Program-made: the position numbers and the translations under genes
Shown: in pieces, positions 45,854 through 55,595 of the stretch
Layout: every line of letters starts with the position of its first letter
How positions within the stretch are numbered: position 1 is the stretch's first letter
Notes under the pieces: generated by a model
The model's input: only the letters and a program-made list of their open reading frames with translations
What the model was told of the DNA's origin: nothing
Database searches by the model: none
NCBI GenBank assembly: GCA_029747015.1
Contig: JAKOGI010001564.1
Span: forward strand, 124,001 to 188,000
DNA length: 64,000 nt
Direction of reading: 5' to 3'
Source: Carnegiea gigantea
Taxonomy: Eukaryota > Streptophyta > Magnoliopsida > Caryophyllales > Cactaceae

Positions 45854-46387
45854 TGCAAAAGCAAAAGGACGACGCAGGCGCACTATCACCAACAGTAAAA
45901 GCAAATTATGTAATTTTTCTTTTGAAATTTGTACTATTTGCTTTAGGTGATTTGTACGATTGTCGGTCGTGTTGCTCTATATAAGGAGCATTGCCTCGTT
46001 TATTAGAGGTATCGAAAAACGGAGAGAGAGCATCTCTATCTAAAAATTCTAGAGAGAATGAGGGTTGAGTAACTACTCCTTTAGGGAGTAGAGTATGTAA
46101 ACAAGATTAGTGTATAATTATTAGTATTATCAATAAAAGTAGTTTTTATATATCTTGGTGTACAACATTATTTGGTTTGAGAGAAAGGTCTGGAGTACCT
46201 TTGGAATAGCCAGAGAAGTAGCCAATAGACAGGTGGTCGCCGGCGAAAGAGGCTGAGGTCCAGCGAGGTATTGATCTTGACTCTAACTAATCATGTTCTA
46301 TCTCAAGATGCATATTTACTACTTAGTTTGATAAGACTAATAATTATCATTAATTTGTTTATATGCTTGAAACCTATTTTAGTTATC
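45854..46387 (+). promoter_or_regulatory. Segment 2 copy of the viral promoter and polyA signal
   Basis: TATATAAGG at 45978-45986 and AATAAA at 46132-46137, matching segment 1 at the same spacing. If active it would read rightwards through ORF A and then into the antisense pol of segment 3. Confidence 0.7.
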
Positions 46388-46657
46388 ATGAACCCCTTCA
46401 GCCCTGAACAACTGTATGCCAAGGCTATAGTTAAAAATGCCTTAGAACGATGCCTTCTAGAGAAGGAAAACAGTGAGTTTATTATTCAGGTCAAAGAGAC
46501 CCTGCTTAACATTAGCAGACGAGGACTAGAACGATTAAGTGATGACTTTTTCGATAATCCTCTAGTACTCGCTAATGGCGAGATAATTATTCCAAGCCCA
46601 AGGAGTATCCTTGAAAATGATAATCTTTATCATATTAATGCTATCCACCGCCAAAAG
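46388..46657 (+). pseudogene. ORF A fragment, segment 2
   Basis: First 89 codons or so of ORF A, with one Asp-to-Asn change (LVLANGEI), then an abrupt switch at about 46658 to antisense RT. Confidence 0.8.
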
Positions 46658-46659
46658 AA

Positions 46660-47946
46660 TAACCCGTGATTACGGCTTTTCTCAATGAATTTCATGAGAT
46701 GAGTTGCATGATCTGCAATATTAGAAGAAAAGATCAAGATATCATCAACATAAACTAGACAAAAGTCTGAATATTCATTGAAGATATTATCCATTCTTCT
46801 TTGGAAAATCTGTGGGGCGTTTTTTAGTCCCATAGGCATTACATTCCAAATGTATTGCCCCTGAGGTGTGCTGAATGCAGTTAAGGGCTTGGCAGATTCT
46901 TTTAGTTTAATCTGATAAAATCCCGATTTGCAATCAAATTTGGAAAACCACTTTTTGTTAAGGGTTTTGTTGATAAGCAATTCCTTATTAGGAAGGAAAT
47001 AACCATCAAAGACGGTTAATTCGTTTAGCCTTTTGTAGTTAATCACCATTCTTGGCTTACCTCTCTTTTGTTCAGAGTGGTTGTTTACCATGAATGCTGG
47101 ACTACTATGAGGACTTTTGTTATCCTCAGTGCTTTTGAAAGCTAGTTGCTTTTCTTCGAGTTCTTTGAGTTGGACTTTGAACTCGAGTTCATCTGCCTGA
47201 CTATATCTCATGGGCTTAACTCGTACAATTGAGTTGGCCTCTTTGAGTTGGATGTCTGCATAAGACTTATCCTTGTCCCAATATTTCAATGGGTTGTCAT
47301 CGAAATGGGCTTGTAGAAGTGTTTTTACTTCGTTTTCTAGCCTAAATTCTAATGCTCTTTGGGTGTTTGATAGAGCATTTAGCAATTGGGCTTTGACCTT
47401 AGAATGGTCTTTGGGCCTTTTTGTAAGGTTTTTGGGCCGGTTTATATTTTTGGGCCTAGGCTCTCCACCATGCTGGCTGCGTGGTTGAAATGAGATAGTT
47501 CCTCGATACTGAGGATGGGCTATGAGCTGGGACTTGATCCAATGTCCACATGGGGTGAGGAAACTAATGTGTGAATGGTCACAGCTATATTCCTTGAATC
47601 TATTAAGAAAGTCAACTCCTAAGAGGAGGTTATAGGTAGCATCTTTAGGTGCTTGTATTACTACAGTAGGTAGTGGTAATACCTTGAACTGGTTTTCTGT
47701 GCTATCTTGGATAGCTATAAACTGACCAAAAACGGCTTTGGTGAGTTTAGTAACCTGTCCAGATGCTACAACCACCTGTAGGGGTTTATGCAAGTCTTTC
47801 CAGTATCGTTCTGGATAAGAATTGGCGGATGCCATTGTGACATCTGATCCGGTGTCTATCATGGCATGAAACCATTCAGGTTGATGAAACCTGTAAACTA
47901 ACTGTACCTTAATATGTGGTACCTTATTCATGGACTTTACTGGCAT
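46660..47946 (-). pseudogene. Segment 3: protease and N-terminal RT
   Basis: An open frame from the protease (WFHAMIDTGSDVTMA) to just past the RT motif VYVDDILIFSS. It has CAG where segment 1 has the TAG, so protease and RT are joined here, but the RT is truncated about 25 residues after the catalytic motif and RNase H is missing. Reads from 47946 down to 46660. Confidence 0.9.
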
Positions 47947-49111
47947 GAACAATTATACCATTGAGCTTAATGGTCATAAAATGCTCAGTTATGGAATAAA
48001 TGGTTTCTGATAAGAAACGCATTCCTAAGAGCAAATCAGCTTTAGTATTGAAAGCTTGATTTTCAAGATGAATAATCCGTTCAACGGATTCAAAGAGTAC
48101 AGGAACATAAGTTAGTTTATGTTCTTGCATTTGAGAATAAATCTCAGGACCAGCGTAGTTATGCTGAATGGCAGGATTAATCCAAATCAATCCGTCTTTC
48201 CATTGTGTGATGTAAATCTTACTCACAATTTGGAAATTAGCCAATTTTGGATTTGGCAATCGCTCAAGGGGGTAGCTTCGTAGAATACTACCGTCTACGG
48301 AGTATCTACCTTGCATACTGTTGCATCTATTAAACAGTGGTTTCTGTTTAATATCAATCTGCCACTCTTTGATTCGCTGCAACTTAGGTCTAGAAATCTC
48401 TTGGACTTCACAGATATCAGAAAAGATATCGTCTAACTCAATTTCGTCTTTTTGGAGAAATTGGTCCATAACATGAGTGTTACTTAGCATGTAACTTACC
48501 ATGGTATAGATGGTAAATGGTGAATGGTGTAGACTTTCTAGTAAGTCTGACCTTTGAAAGTGATAACAGAGATTTAGGGCACGGTTAGTGTCCAAATCCC
48601 TAATGGGTATACTATACCCTGGGTAAGTGGTGAAACTAAGGTTTTGGTAAACCAAGTTTCCCTTCAGAATGCCTATTATGGCTTCTGATCGATTTGCAAT
48701 GCGATTATGCATTAATGTAAGAATTATAGGGGTGTCTAATCCCTTTTGAAAGGTAGCTTTCAAATGAATTCTTACTGCACCAAAATGGATATAACCGATC
48801 TTAGTTCGGTCCTTTTCAGGGATTTTTCTGATTTTTTGTCTAATCTGTTCGATGGTTACTAAGGGTAATTCTACTTGTCCTTCAGCTATATTGCTGCTAA
48901 TAGGGATTTCCTGAATATTAGTACCAAAGTACTGAATATTCCTTCCACGGAAAATTTGTAATAAGGTTCGTTTAAAACCTTCATGCTCATTTATCTTGAG
49001 GTTTTTAGATAAAATCTTTTGATACTTCTTTTTATCGAAAAGTATCTCATTAGAATACGTACCTGAGGATTTACCTTCCTCTTGTTGTGAATGCTCTTCA
49101 GTCTGACTCAT
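47924..49111 (-). CDS. Segment 3: movement protein, unbroken
   Basis: 395 codons from MSQTEEHSQQEEGK to the stop, with the 30K core (IGYIHFGAVRIHLKATF, LDTPIILTLMHNR). The only complete copy in the window: it has the A that segment 1 lacks. It overlaps the coat protein end by 14 bases and the protease start by 23, as in segment 1. It sits in rearranged DNA without an adjacent promoter, so expression is doubtful. Confidence 0.85.
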   Translation of the reverse strand: MSQTEEHSQQEEGKSSGTYSNEILFDKKKYQKILSKNLKINEHEGFKRTLLQIFRGRNIQYFGTNIQEIPISSNIAEGQVELPLVTIEQIRQKIRKIPEKDRTKIGYIHFGAVRIHLKATFQKGLDTPIILTLMHNRIANRSEAIIGILKGNLVYQNLSFTTYPGYSIPIRDLDTNRALNLCYHFQRSDLLESLHHSPFTIYTMVSYMLSNTHVMDQFLQKDEIELDDIFSDICEVQEISRPKLQRIKEWQIDIKQKPLFNRCNSMQGRYSVDGSILRSYPLERLPNPKLANFQIVSKIYITQWKDGLIWINPAIQHNYAGPEIYSQMQEHKLTYVPVLFESVERIIHLENQAFNTKADLLLGMRFLSETIYSITEHFMTIKLNGIIVHASKVHE

Positions 49112-49663
49112 CGTCTGAGCTGCTGGATAAATATGTTAAGACGAGGATCTCGTCTTCAGACGTTATGTCTGAAAATGCTACTTCTTCGTAGCCTGCAAAT
49201 TGCTCAAATAACTCATTAGAGCAAACGCCAGCAAAATTAATCTTTTTGGGGCATTCATTTGCATAATGTCCCTTTTCATTGCAGTTCCAACATTTACAAT
49301 CTTGTTTTTGGATCTGCTTAGAAGAACTCTTGTCTTCCTTTTTCTTTTGTTTCTTTTTAAAGAATTTTCTTTTCTTCTTGAAAGGTTTGGGGTGCTTCTT
49401 GACACGTTTACCAAGTTTCTTTTTGGCCTTAAACTTCTTTTTCTGTTTAGTAGGTTTGTCTAATTGACAACCAAACTTACTAGGATAATAGAGCTGATTT
49501 TTACATTTCAGCTTCTTTTGGTCCTTTTGAAGCCTCTTTCTTTTATAGGCTTTTTCACATTCATCTGCTAGTGTTATTCTAGCAAACTCAATTCTGGCAC
49601 CTAATGTGTCAGTTCTTTCAGGTCGTTCTGCGGCCTTCCATTTACTAAATATTAAATCACTCA
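49098..49663 (-). pseudogene. Segment 3: coat protein C-terminal half
   Basis: Starts inside the coat protein (SDLIFSKWKAAERPERTD) and carries the Lys-rich stretch, the CWNCNEKGHYANEC knuckle and the acidic tail. Truncated at 49663 against simple-sequence DNA. Confidence 0.9.
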
Positions 49664-49680
49664 CACATAAACTTACTCAC

Positions 49681-49723
<43 letters not shown>

Positions 49724-49806
49724 TATATATACACACACACACACACACAGATATATATATATATATATACATATTTACTACTTAGTTTGATAAGACTAAC
49801 AATTAT
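49664..49806. repeat. (AC)n/(AT)n microsatellite plus a leader fragment
   Basis: 49680-49768 is alternating (AT)n and (AC)n. 49769-49802 matches viral leader 44067-44100 in plus orientation (TTTACTACTTAGTTTGATAA). It then meets segment 4 at the TATA box. The spacer separates two minus-strand virus segments. Confidence 0.85.
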
Positions 49807-50245
49807 CCTTATATAGAGCAACACGACCGACAATCGTACAAATCACCTAAAGCAAATAGTACAAATTTCAAAAGAAAAATTACATAATTTGCTTTTACTA
49901 TTGGTGATAGTGCGCCTGCGTCGTCCTTTTGCTTTTGCACTATTGAAGATTCCTGCTTTTACTGTAGGAAATGCGTTCTTTCTTTTCGTACGAAAACGCG
50001 TTGTCCTTTGCAATGGTGGACGTCCTTTTCTTGCAGTGCTGGCCTTTGCTTTTCTTAATCACGAAGCGTCCTTCTGCTTCTTCAGTAGTGGGTGTTGCTT
50101 TTGATAAAGTAGTGCCTTTCACAGCTGGCTGATAATAATACCTTCTTGGTACTTTCTTGTGGGGTCCAACACGCTTCCTTTCTATAGAAGCCTGAGAGGG
50201 CAAATACAGCAACCTGCTGTCTTTTCTTCGTGGAGATTTCCACAT
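49807..50245 (-). pseudogene. Segment 4: promoter-proximal region and overlapping basic ORF
   Basis: Minus-strand copy of 43301-43740. It stops exactly at the TATA box (49803-49810), so the leader and transcription start are missing. The overlapping 101-codon ORF spans 49940-50245. Confidence 0.75.
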
Positions 50246-51300
50246 AGCAGACTTCGCGTATGATGAGTTCCTGGTATTCTACAAGTATGTATTAGGCTAA
50301 TCCCTGAACTTATTTTGTTTAGGGCATCATACCTAGGGGTACAATTTCCTTCAGCATAAATAAAAATGTTGCTGGGGGAATTATACATAAAGCCTTTGTT
50401 GGCTTTTCTTAAAGATTCTAATTTCTTTAAGATGACGATAAACCCGAGAGCTCGTCTGTTACAGATCCATCCCTCATCAATATCTGGGATTTCAAGGGAT
50501 TTGTTCTTTCTGAACTTTAAATTAGCCTTGTTGGGGGTACAAAGCTGGATAATTAACCATGCTGGTGCTGGAGTTGGTAGAACTTCTGGGCTGGCAGATA
50601 GTATTTTTAATACTACCCAATCAGATTTGGAGCTCTTTCGAAACTTTTTGACAGCTTCGATTATGGACTTATGTAGTCCTAGAATTTCTCTGTTTCCGGG
50701 GCTGCATGTAATGCTAGCACAGAAACCGAACATGACTGCCTTGCTAACGTCGTCTGTAGGACTCCCTGCAAGAAAATGAATTCTGGGATAAATTCCAAAA
50801 GTGTCAATCATTTGACTGTTAGTGCTCTGGGCTGTATAAACCCATTTTGAATATGAAACGTATTGTTCCATGGATATAGCCTGATTCAATATAGGCTTTT
50901 GTGCCTTGGGCACGATGACTGTGAAGTCATCTTCTTCCTCTGTTTCTGAGGAGGTAGAACATTCCTGAACCTTTCCTTTCGTTTTGAAAGTAGGCTTAGG
51001 GATTTCTTGTGTGGACAAAAGTCCCTCTCCTTCTTGGAGACTATCGGACACGAGTCCTTTTCCTTTTTGGGCACGTTCACATGCTCCAAGAAAGGCCTGA
51101 TGTGTTTCATCAGATAAGTCAATGGCTTGTAACGCCATTACTTCATCGAGGCTAGATAAGGCCTGGATGATACGAGGATTAATTTCCTCTGCAATTTCCT
51201 TCTGGATTTGTGTCATTCGTTCATGAGCGACACATAATTCATGGATGGCCATTTCCAATAAGGATCTGGCGTCTGCTGAAGATGTCTCTTCCTCAACCAT
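50182..51300 (-). CDS. Segment 4: TAV-like protein, unbroken
   Basis: 372 codons from the ATG at 51300, the only copy without the inserted G of segment 1. Acidic N-terminal half, then SKAVMFGFCASITCSPGNRE and PAPAWLIIQLCTPNK. If it is a TAV, its role would be reinitiation of translation on polycistronic viral RNA and formation of inclusion bodies; identity rests mostly on gene order. The start overlaps the RNase H stop by 8 bases. All copies share the same short C-terminus (see findings). Confidence 0.55.
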   Translation of the reverse strand: MVEEETSSADARSLLEMAIHELCVAHERMTQIQKEIAEEINPRIIQALSSLDEVMALQAIDLSDETHQAFLGACERAQKGKGLVSDSLQEGEGLLSTQEIPKPTFKTKGKVQECSTSSETEEEDDFTVIVPKAQKPILNQAISMEQYVSYSKWVYTAQSTNSQMIDTFGIYPRIHFLAGSPTDDVSKAVMFGFCASITCSPGNREILGLHKSIIEAVKKFRKSSKSDWVVLKILSASPEVLPTPAPAWLIIQLCTPNKANLKFRKNKSLEIPDIDEGWICNRRALGFIVILKKLESLRKANKGFMYNSPSNIFIYAEGNCTPRYDALNKISSGISLIHTCRIPGTHHTRSLLCGNLHEEKTAGCCICPLRLL

Positions 51301-53202
51301 TGGCTTCCCTGCTAAGAAAATCAGCAAGATGGTTATTCTTACCTTTTATATGTTCAATATCGAATTGATATTCCTGAAAATATTGTTGCCATCTATGGCG
51401 TCTCTTGTACTCAGGGGTACAGGGGAGCTTATTAAAAATGTAAGCTTTCACATTAGTGTTATCTGTTCTGACTAAGAACTTTACAGGTAAAATAAAGAAA
51501 TGGAATTTAGCAAAACTCCGTTTTAAGGCGAGTAATTCTTTTTCATTGCTGTGATAATTAATCTCAGCTGGCTTAAAACATCCGTTAGCATACCTGCAAA
51601 CATGTTCTTTGTCATCAGCCTTTCTGGCTTTAAGGACTCCTCCCCAGTAAAGGTCTGAGGCATCTGTTTCAACTATTAGTTGATCACCTGGTTCAGGGAT
51701 GGCCAATCTAGGTAATTGCCTATACAACTTCTTCAGTTGTTGGACAAGATGGGTGTGGTAGTCTTACCATTGTAAATTTAATCTTTTCTTAAGAAGATCT
51801 TGAAGTGGACCTCTTAGCCATGCTAGGTTAGGCACAAAGTCACTGACATAATTGATACATCCTAAGAAACGTTCAACCTGTTTTCGGTCGCAGAGTTTAT
51901 CAGGGAAGTTGGCAACTTTTTCACATATGTGGGGTTGCATTTCTATACCCTTATGGTCGATTTTTAGACCTAAAAACTCGATTTGTTCTTTTGCAATCTC
52001 AGCCTTTTTAGCTGATAGTATTAACCCGTGATTACGGCTTTTCTCAATGAATTTCATGAGATGAGTTGCATGATCTGCAATATTAGAAGAAAAGATCAAG
52101 ATATCATCAACATAAACTAGACAAAAGTCTGAATATTCATTGAAGATATTATCCATTCTTCTTTGGAAAATCTGTGGGGCGTTTTTTAGTCCCATAGGCA
52201 TTACATTCCAAATGTATTGCCCCTGAGGTGTGCTGAATGCAGTTAAGGGCTTGGCAGATTCTTTTAGTTTAATCTGATAAAATCCCGATTTGCAATCAAA
52301 TTTGGAAAACCACTTTTTGTTAAGGGTTTTGTTGATAAGCAATTCCTTATTAGGAAGGAAATAACCATCAAAGACGGTTAATTCGTTTAACCTTTTGTAG
52401 TTAATCACCATTCTTGGCTTACCTCTCTTTTGTTCAGAGTGGTTGTTTACCATGAATGCTGGACTACTATGAGGACTTTTGTTATCCTCAGTGCTTTTGA
52501 AAGCTAGTTGCTTTTCTTCGAGTTCTTTGAGTTGGACTTTGAACTCGAGTTCATCTGCCTGACTATATCTCATGGGCTTAACTCGTACAATTGAGTTGGC
52601 CTCTTTGAGTTGGATGTCTGCATAAGACTTATCCTTGTCCCAATATTTCAATGGGTTATCATCGAAATGGGCTTGTAGAAGTGTTTTTACTTCGTTTTCT
52701 AGCCTAAATTCTAATGCTCTTTGGGTGTTTGATAGAGCATTTATCAATTGGGCTTTGACCTTAGAATGGTCTTTGGGCCTTTTTGTAAGGTTTTTGGGCC
52801 GGTTTATATTTTTGGGCCTAGGCTCTCCACCATGCTGGCTGCGTGGTTGAAATGAGATAGTTCCTCGATACTGAGGATGGGCTATGAGCTGGGACTTGAT
52901 CCAATGTCCACATGGGGTGAGGAAACTAATGTGTGAATGGTCACAGCTATATTCCTTGAATCTATTAAGAAAGTCAACTCCTAAGAGGAGGTTATAGGTA
53001 GCATCTTTAGGTGCTTGTATTACTACAGTAGGTAGTGGTAATACCTTGAACTGGTTTTCTGTGCTATCTTGGATAGCTATAAACTGACCAAAACGGCTTT
53101 GGTGAGTTTAGTAACCTGTCCAGATGCTACAACCACCTGTAGGGGTTTATGCAAGTCTTTCCAGTATCGTTCTGGATAAGAATTGGCAGATGCCATTGTG
53201 AC
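51293..53202 (-). pseudogene. Segment 4: protease end, RT and RNase H (broken)
   Basis: Minus-strand copy of 40341-42252. A TAA at about 51764 (CAA in segment 1) separates RT from RNase H. One base is missing in an A run near 53090 in the protease. The RT motif VYVDDILIFSS and RNase H ETDASDLYWGG are kept. It is truncated in the protease just after its active site, at the border with a host LTR. Confidence 0.9.
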
Positions 53203-54920
53203 AGCCCTGAGCCATGATCCTAGCTGGGATCCTGGGCTAGTGCTAAGCCTAATTTTTTGGACAATCCCTAGCTGTCTCTCTAATTTAGCTAAGAGATCTA
53301 TAGCACCAATCGGTTCTTAGGTCAGTACAAAGTCTATGTTTCCAGCTCAAACACAACTATTATTGGGATCTTGAAGATGCTCAATCCAAAAAGATTTAAT
53401 GGAAACAAAAAAAAAAAAAATGAAAGACAGTAAATTTAATTAATAGTCACTAGTGAGTTTTTAGGAAAACTTTTACACCAACTCCACATGAACTATAAAT
53501 AGAAAAGGACACCAAAAGGAACACCTAGTTCATTTTGAAGAGGTTTTCAAATGGCCCCCAATAATCCCTCAAGTAAGGATCACTTGAGTCCACAGGCGGA
53601 AAATAAGGATCCAGATTTAAGATTAAAGGGGCGATGGCATGATTGGAAATTAACTCACACTAAACACAAAAGCATGTAACATGTTAAAAATATGGCGAAT
53701 TGAATAACAAAATTATAAGAAACAATGTTAGCCTAATGAAACATAACGAATCAATCCAACAGTCCAAATAATTACAACAGGCAGGGCCTAGATTACCAAA
53801 TATTACATCATTAAAGTTAAATGAAGCTAAACAGAAGAAAGAAGAAAAGAGTAAAAGAGGAAGGTAGGTTAGAAAGATTAGCATCCTCAGGTTACTTGCC
53901 TAAGTGACTTAAGGAACCTTGGAATGAGAATATCGAGCCTTGACTTGTGCCTTAGAAGGTTTTGATGATGGATATGAGAAGGGTTTGGTTAGTGTTTTAA
54001 ACTTCTTAGTCCTCTCTCAATGTTTTCTAAGATTCTAGTTGTGTGGCTCTCTGGGTTTGTCGGGATGTCTCATGATTTTTGTTGTGTGTGCTCTTCAGTT
54101 TTCATTGTCTAACCCTAGGGGGTAGTCCCCCTTTTATAGTGCCTAAAGGATAATGAGAGTTAAGTTAGAGAAAGGGGCCTAATCGAACTCATACTATGCT
54201 TAATTTAAATGGGTGCACATATCCAAATAAAATTATAAAAGCTGAGGCCCATTTTACAAGTGGAGAAGGACACTAAGAACTAGGCTAGGTTCCCTCCTAC
54301 TGCCAAGTATTTGGCCAGGGGTTTTTTTCTGTTCCTATAGTATGGGCCAGACAGGGCTAGCTATAGATAGCACAATTTGTTTTGGGCATACCTTTCTCAT
54401 CCAACATTCATTTTAAGTGATTCTTTTTTTTTTTAAACCTAAAATGTTATTGAGTATAGTTTCTCATGACCCTAATTTTATATATTTCTTAAATAAGTGT
54501 GAAAAATGATATAAGGAAAATGGTGAATTATTGCCCTTTTCAGCGCACGTCTTAGTAATCGACTTATGTTTTTTCCATTGCTTATCGAATTTTGATACAC
54601 AATATGTCACTTAAAAAATTGTCCAAAGAAGAATATTAATAACTAAACTAAATAATTTTATACACCCTAGAGAGCGGTGAAAATGTAGAATGAATCTCAA
54701 CTAGACACTGAACATCGTTAATTTGGACCTATTTAGGCCTGTTTAGGCTTTTGGGTTCTTCTATCCTTTGGTGGGCATCTTTGGGTTTGGATGTATAGAT
54801 TAAGGGATGTTAACATATTTTAAGCTCTTCATTTTCAATATTTGGGGGTTTCCAAGTCTTATTTGCTCAGTTATCATCATTGGGCATTTTATAAAAACAA
54901 ACCCTTTTTAGGTGTCCACA
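53199..54920 (-). repeat. Putative 3' LTR of a Tat/Ogre-like element
   Basis: On the minus strand it starts TGTGGACACCTAAAAAGGG and ends GGGCTGTCA, giving TG...CA ends. A correctly oriented TATA box (CTATAAAAGGGG, minus, about 54128-54140) lies inside. The left edge meets segment 4 with TGACA shared between the two sequences. Flanking 5-mers (CATTG, GTTAG) do not match, so it is not a simple solo insertion. Confidence 0.55.
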
Positions 54921-54938
54921 GTTAGCTCCACTTTGACC
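54921..54938 (-). promoter_or_regulatory. Possible polypurine tract
   Basis: Minus strand GGTCAAAGTGGAGCTAAC directly upstream of the LTR start. A related string, CAAAGTGGGGCCTAAC, occurs on the minus strand at about 56711-56726. The purine content is modest, so confidence is limited. Confidence 0.4.
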
Positions 54939-55029
54939 GAGCCTAGGCTAGGTGAAGGTTAAAGTAGTTAGCTCTTGTGCTTACTTGTTTATTGCTCTAC
55001 TTCTGAATTCAACATTTTGATATTTCTAT

Positions 55030-55595
55030 CAATTCTAAATTTGACCTTTTATCAGTTTAGCAGACCTTTCGCCTACCTAACATACCCTTCTCCGATCTCG
55101 CGGACCTTTCACTAGCCCAACGGTTCGAATTTTGACCTTTCATTGGTCTAATGGGCCCTTTGATAGTCTATTGAACTTTTTGTTGGTCTAGCAAGTGTTC
55201 CACCACTTTAGCAGTTTTGGGAATTGAGCTTTCATTGACCTAGTATTTATGAATTTCGACCTTTCATTGCTCTAGTGGACCCTTCACTAGCCTGGAAAAC
55301 CCTTTTTCTGGTCTAGCAATTCTAAAATTTGACCTTTCACTATCGTAGTGGACCTCTGTTAGTCTACTGGATCCTTCACCGGTCTAACAGGACCTTTCGC
55401 AGACCTATCGGTTCTAAATTGTCGACCTTCTGTTGGTCTAACAGACCCTTTGTCAGCGTAGCAAACCTTTTGGTGGTCTAGCGGTTTTGAATTGTTGACC
55501 TTTTGCTAATCTAGCGGTTTTGAATTGTTGACCTTTCGCTAGTCCAGTGGACCATTCACTAGTCTAGGAAACCTTTTATCGGCCTAGCAGTTTAG
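55030..55595. repeat. Degenerate 20-bp minisatellite
   Basis: Variants of GACCTTTCACTAGTCTAGCG follow each other at 20 bp, with occasional 32-bp units carrying GTTTTGAATTGTT-like inserts. More than twenty units, strongly diverged. Confidence 0.8.

Larger units (their letters stand above)
38030..53202. other. Endogenous caulimovirid (pararetrovirus) cluster
   Basis: 15.2 kb with four main virus segments and small fragments: segment 1 (+) 38030-45250, a protease fragment (-) 45241-45390, segment 2 (+) 45385-46657, segment 3 (-) 46660-49663, and segment 4 (-) 49807-53202. Movement protein of the 30K type, DTGS protease, YVDD RT, RNase H, a TAV-like protein, a tRNA-Met primer site and absence of integrase define Caulimoviridae. 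A TAV-like ORF suggests the caulimovirus/soymovirus/cavemovirus/solendovirus/rosadnavirus side of the family; genus not decided. Copies are nearly identical by eye, so duplication is recent relative to decay. Confidence 0.9.

Noticed and set aside
53199..54920. Simple solo LTR with target duplication
   Set aside because: Flanking five-base strings CATTG and GTTAG differ; a purine tract and tandem repeats on the right suggest a 3' LTR of a truncated element.
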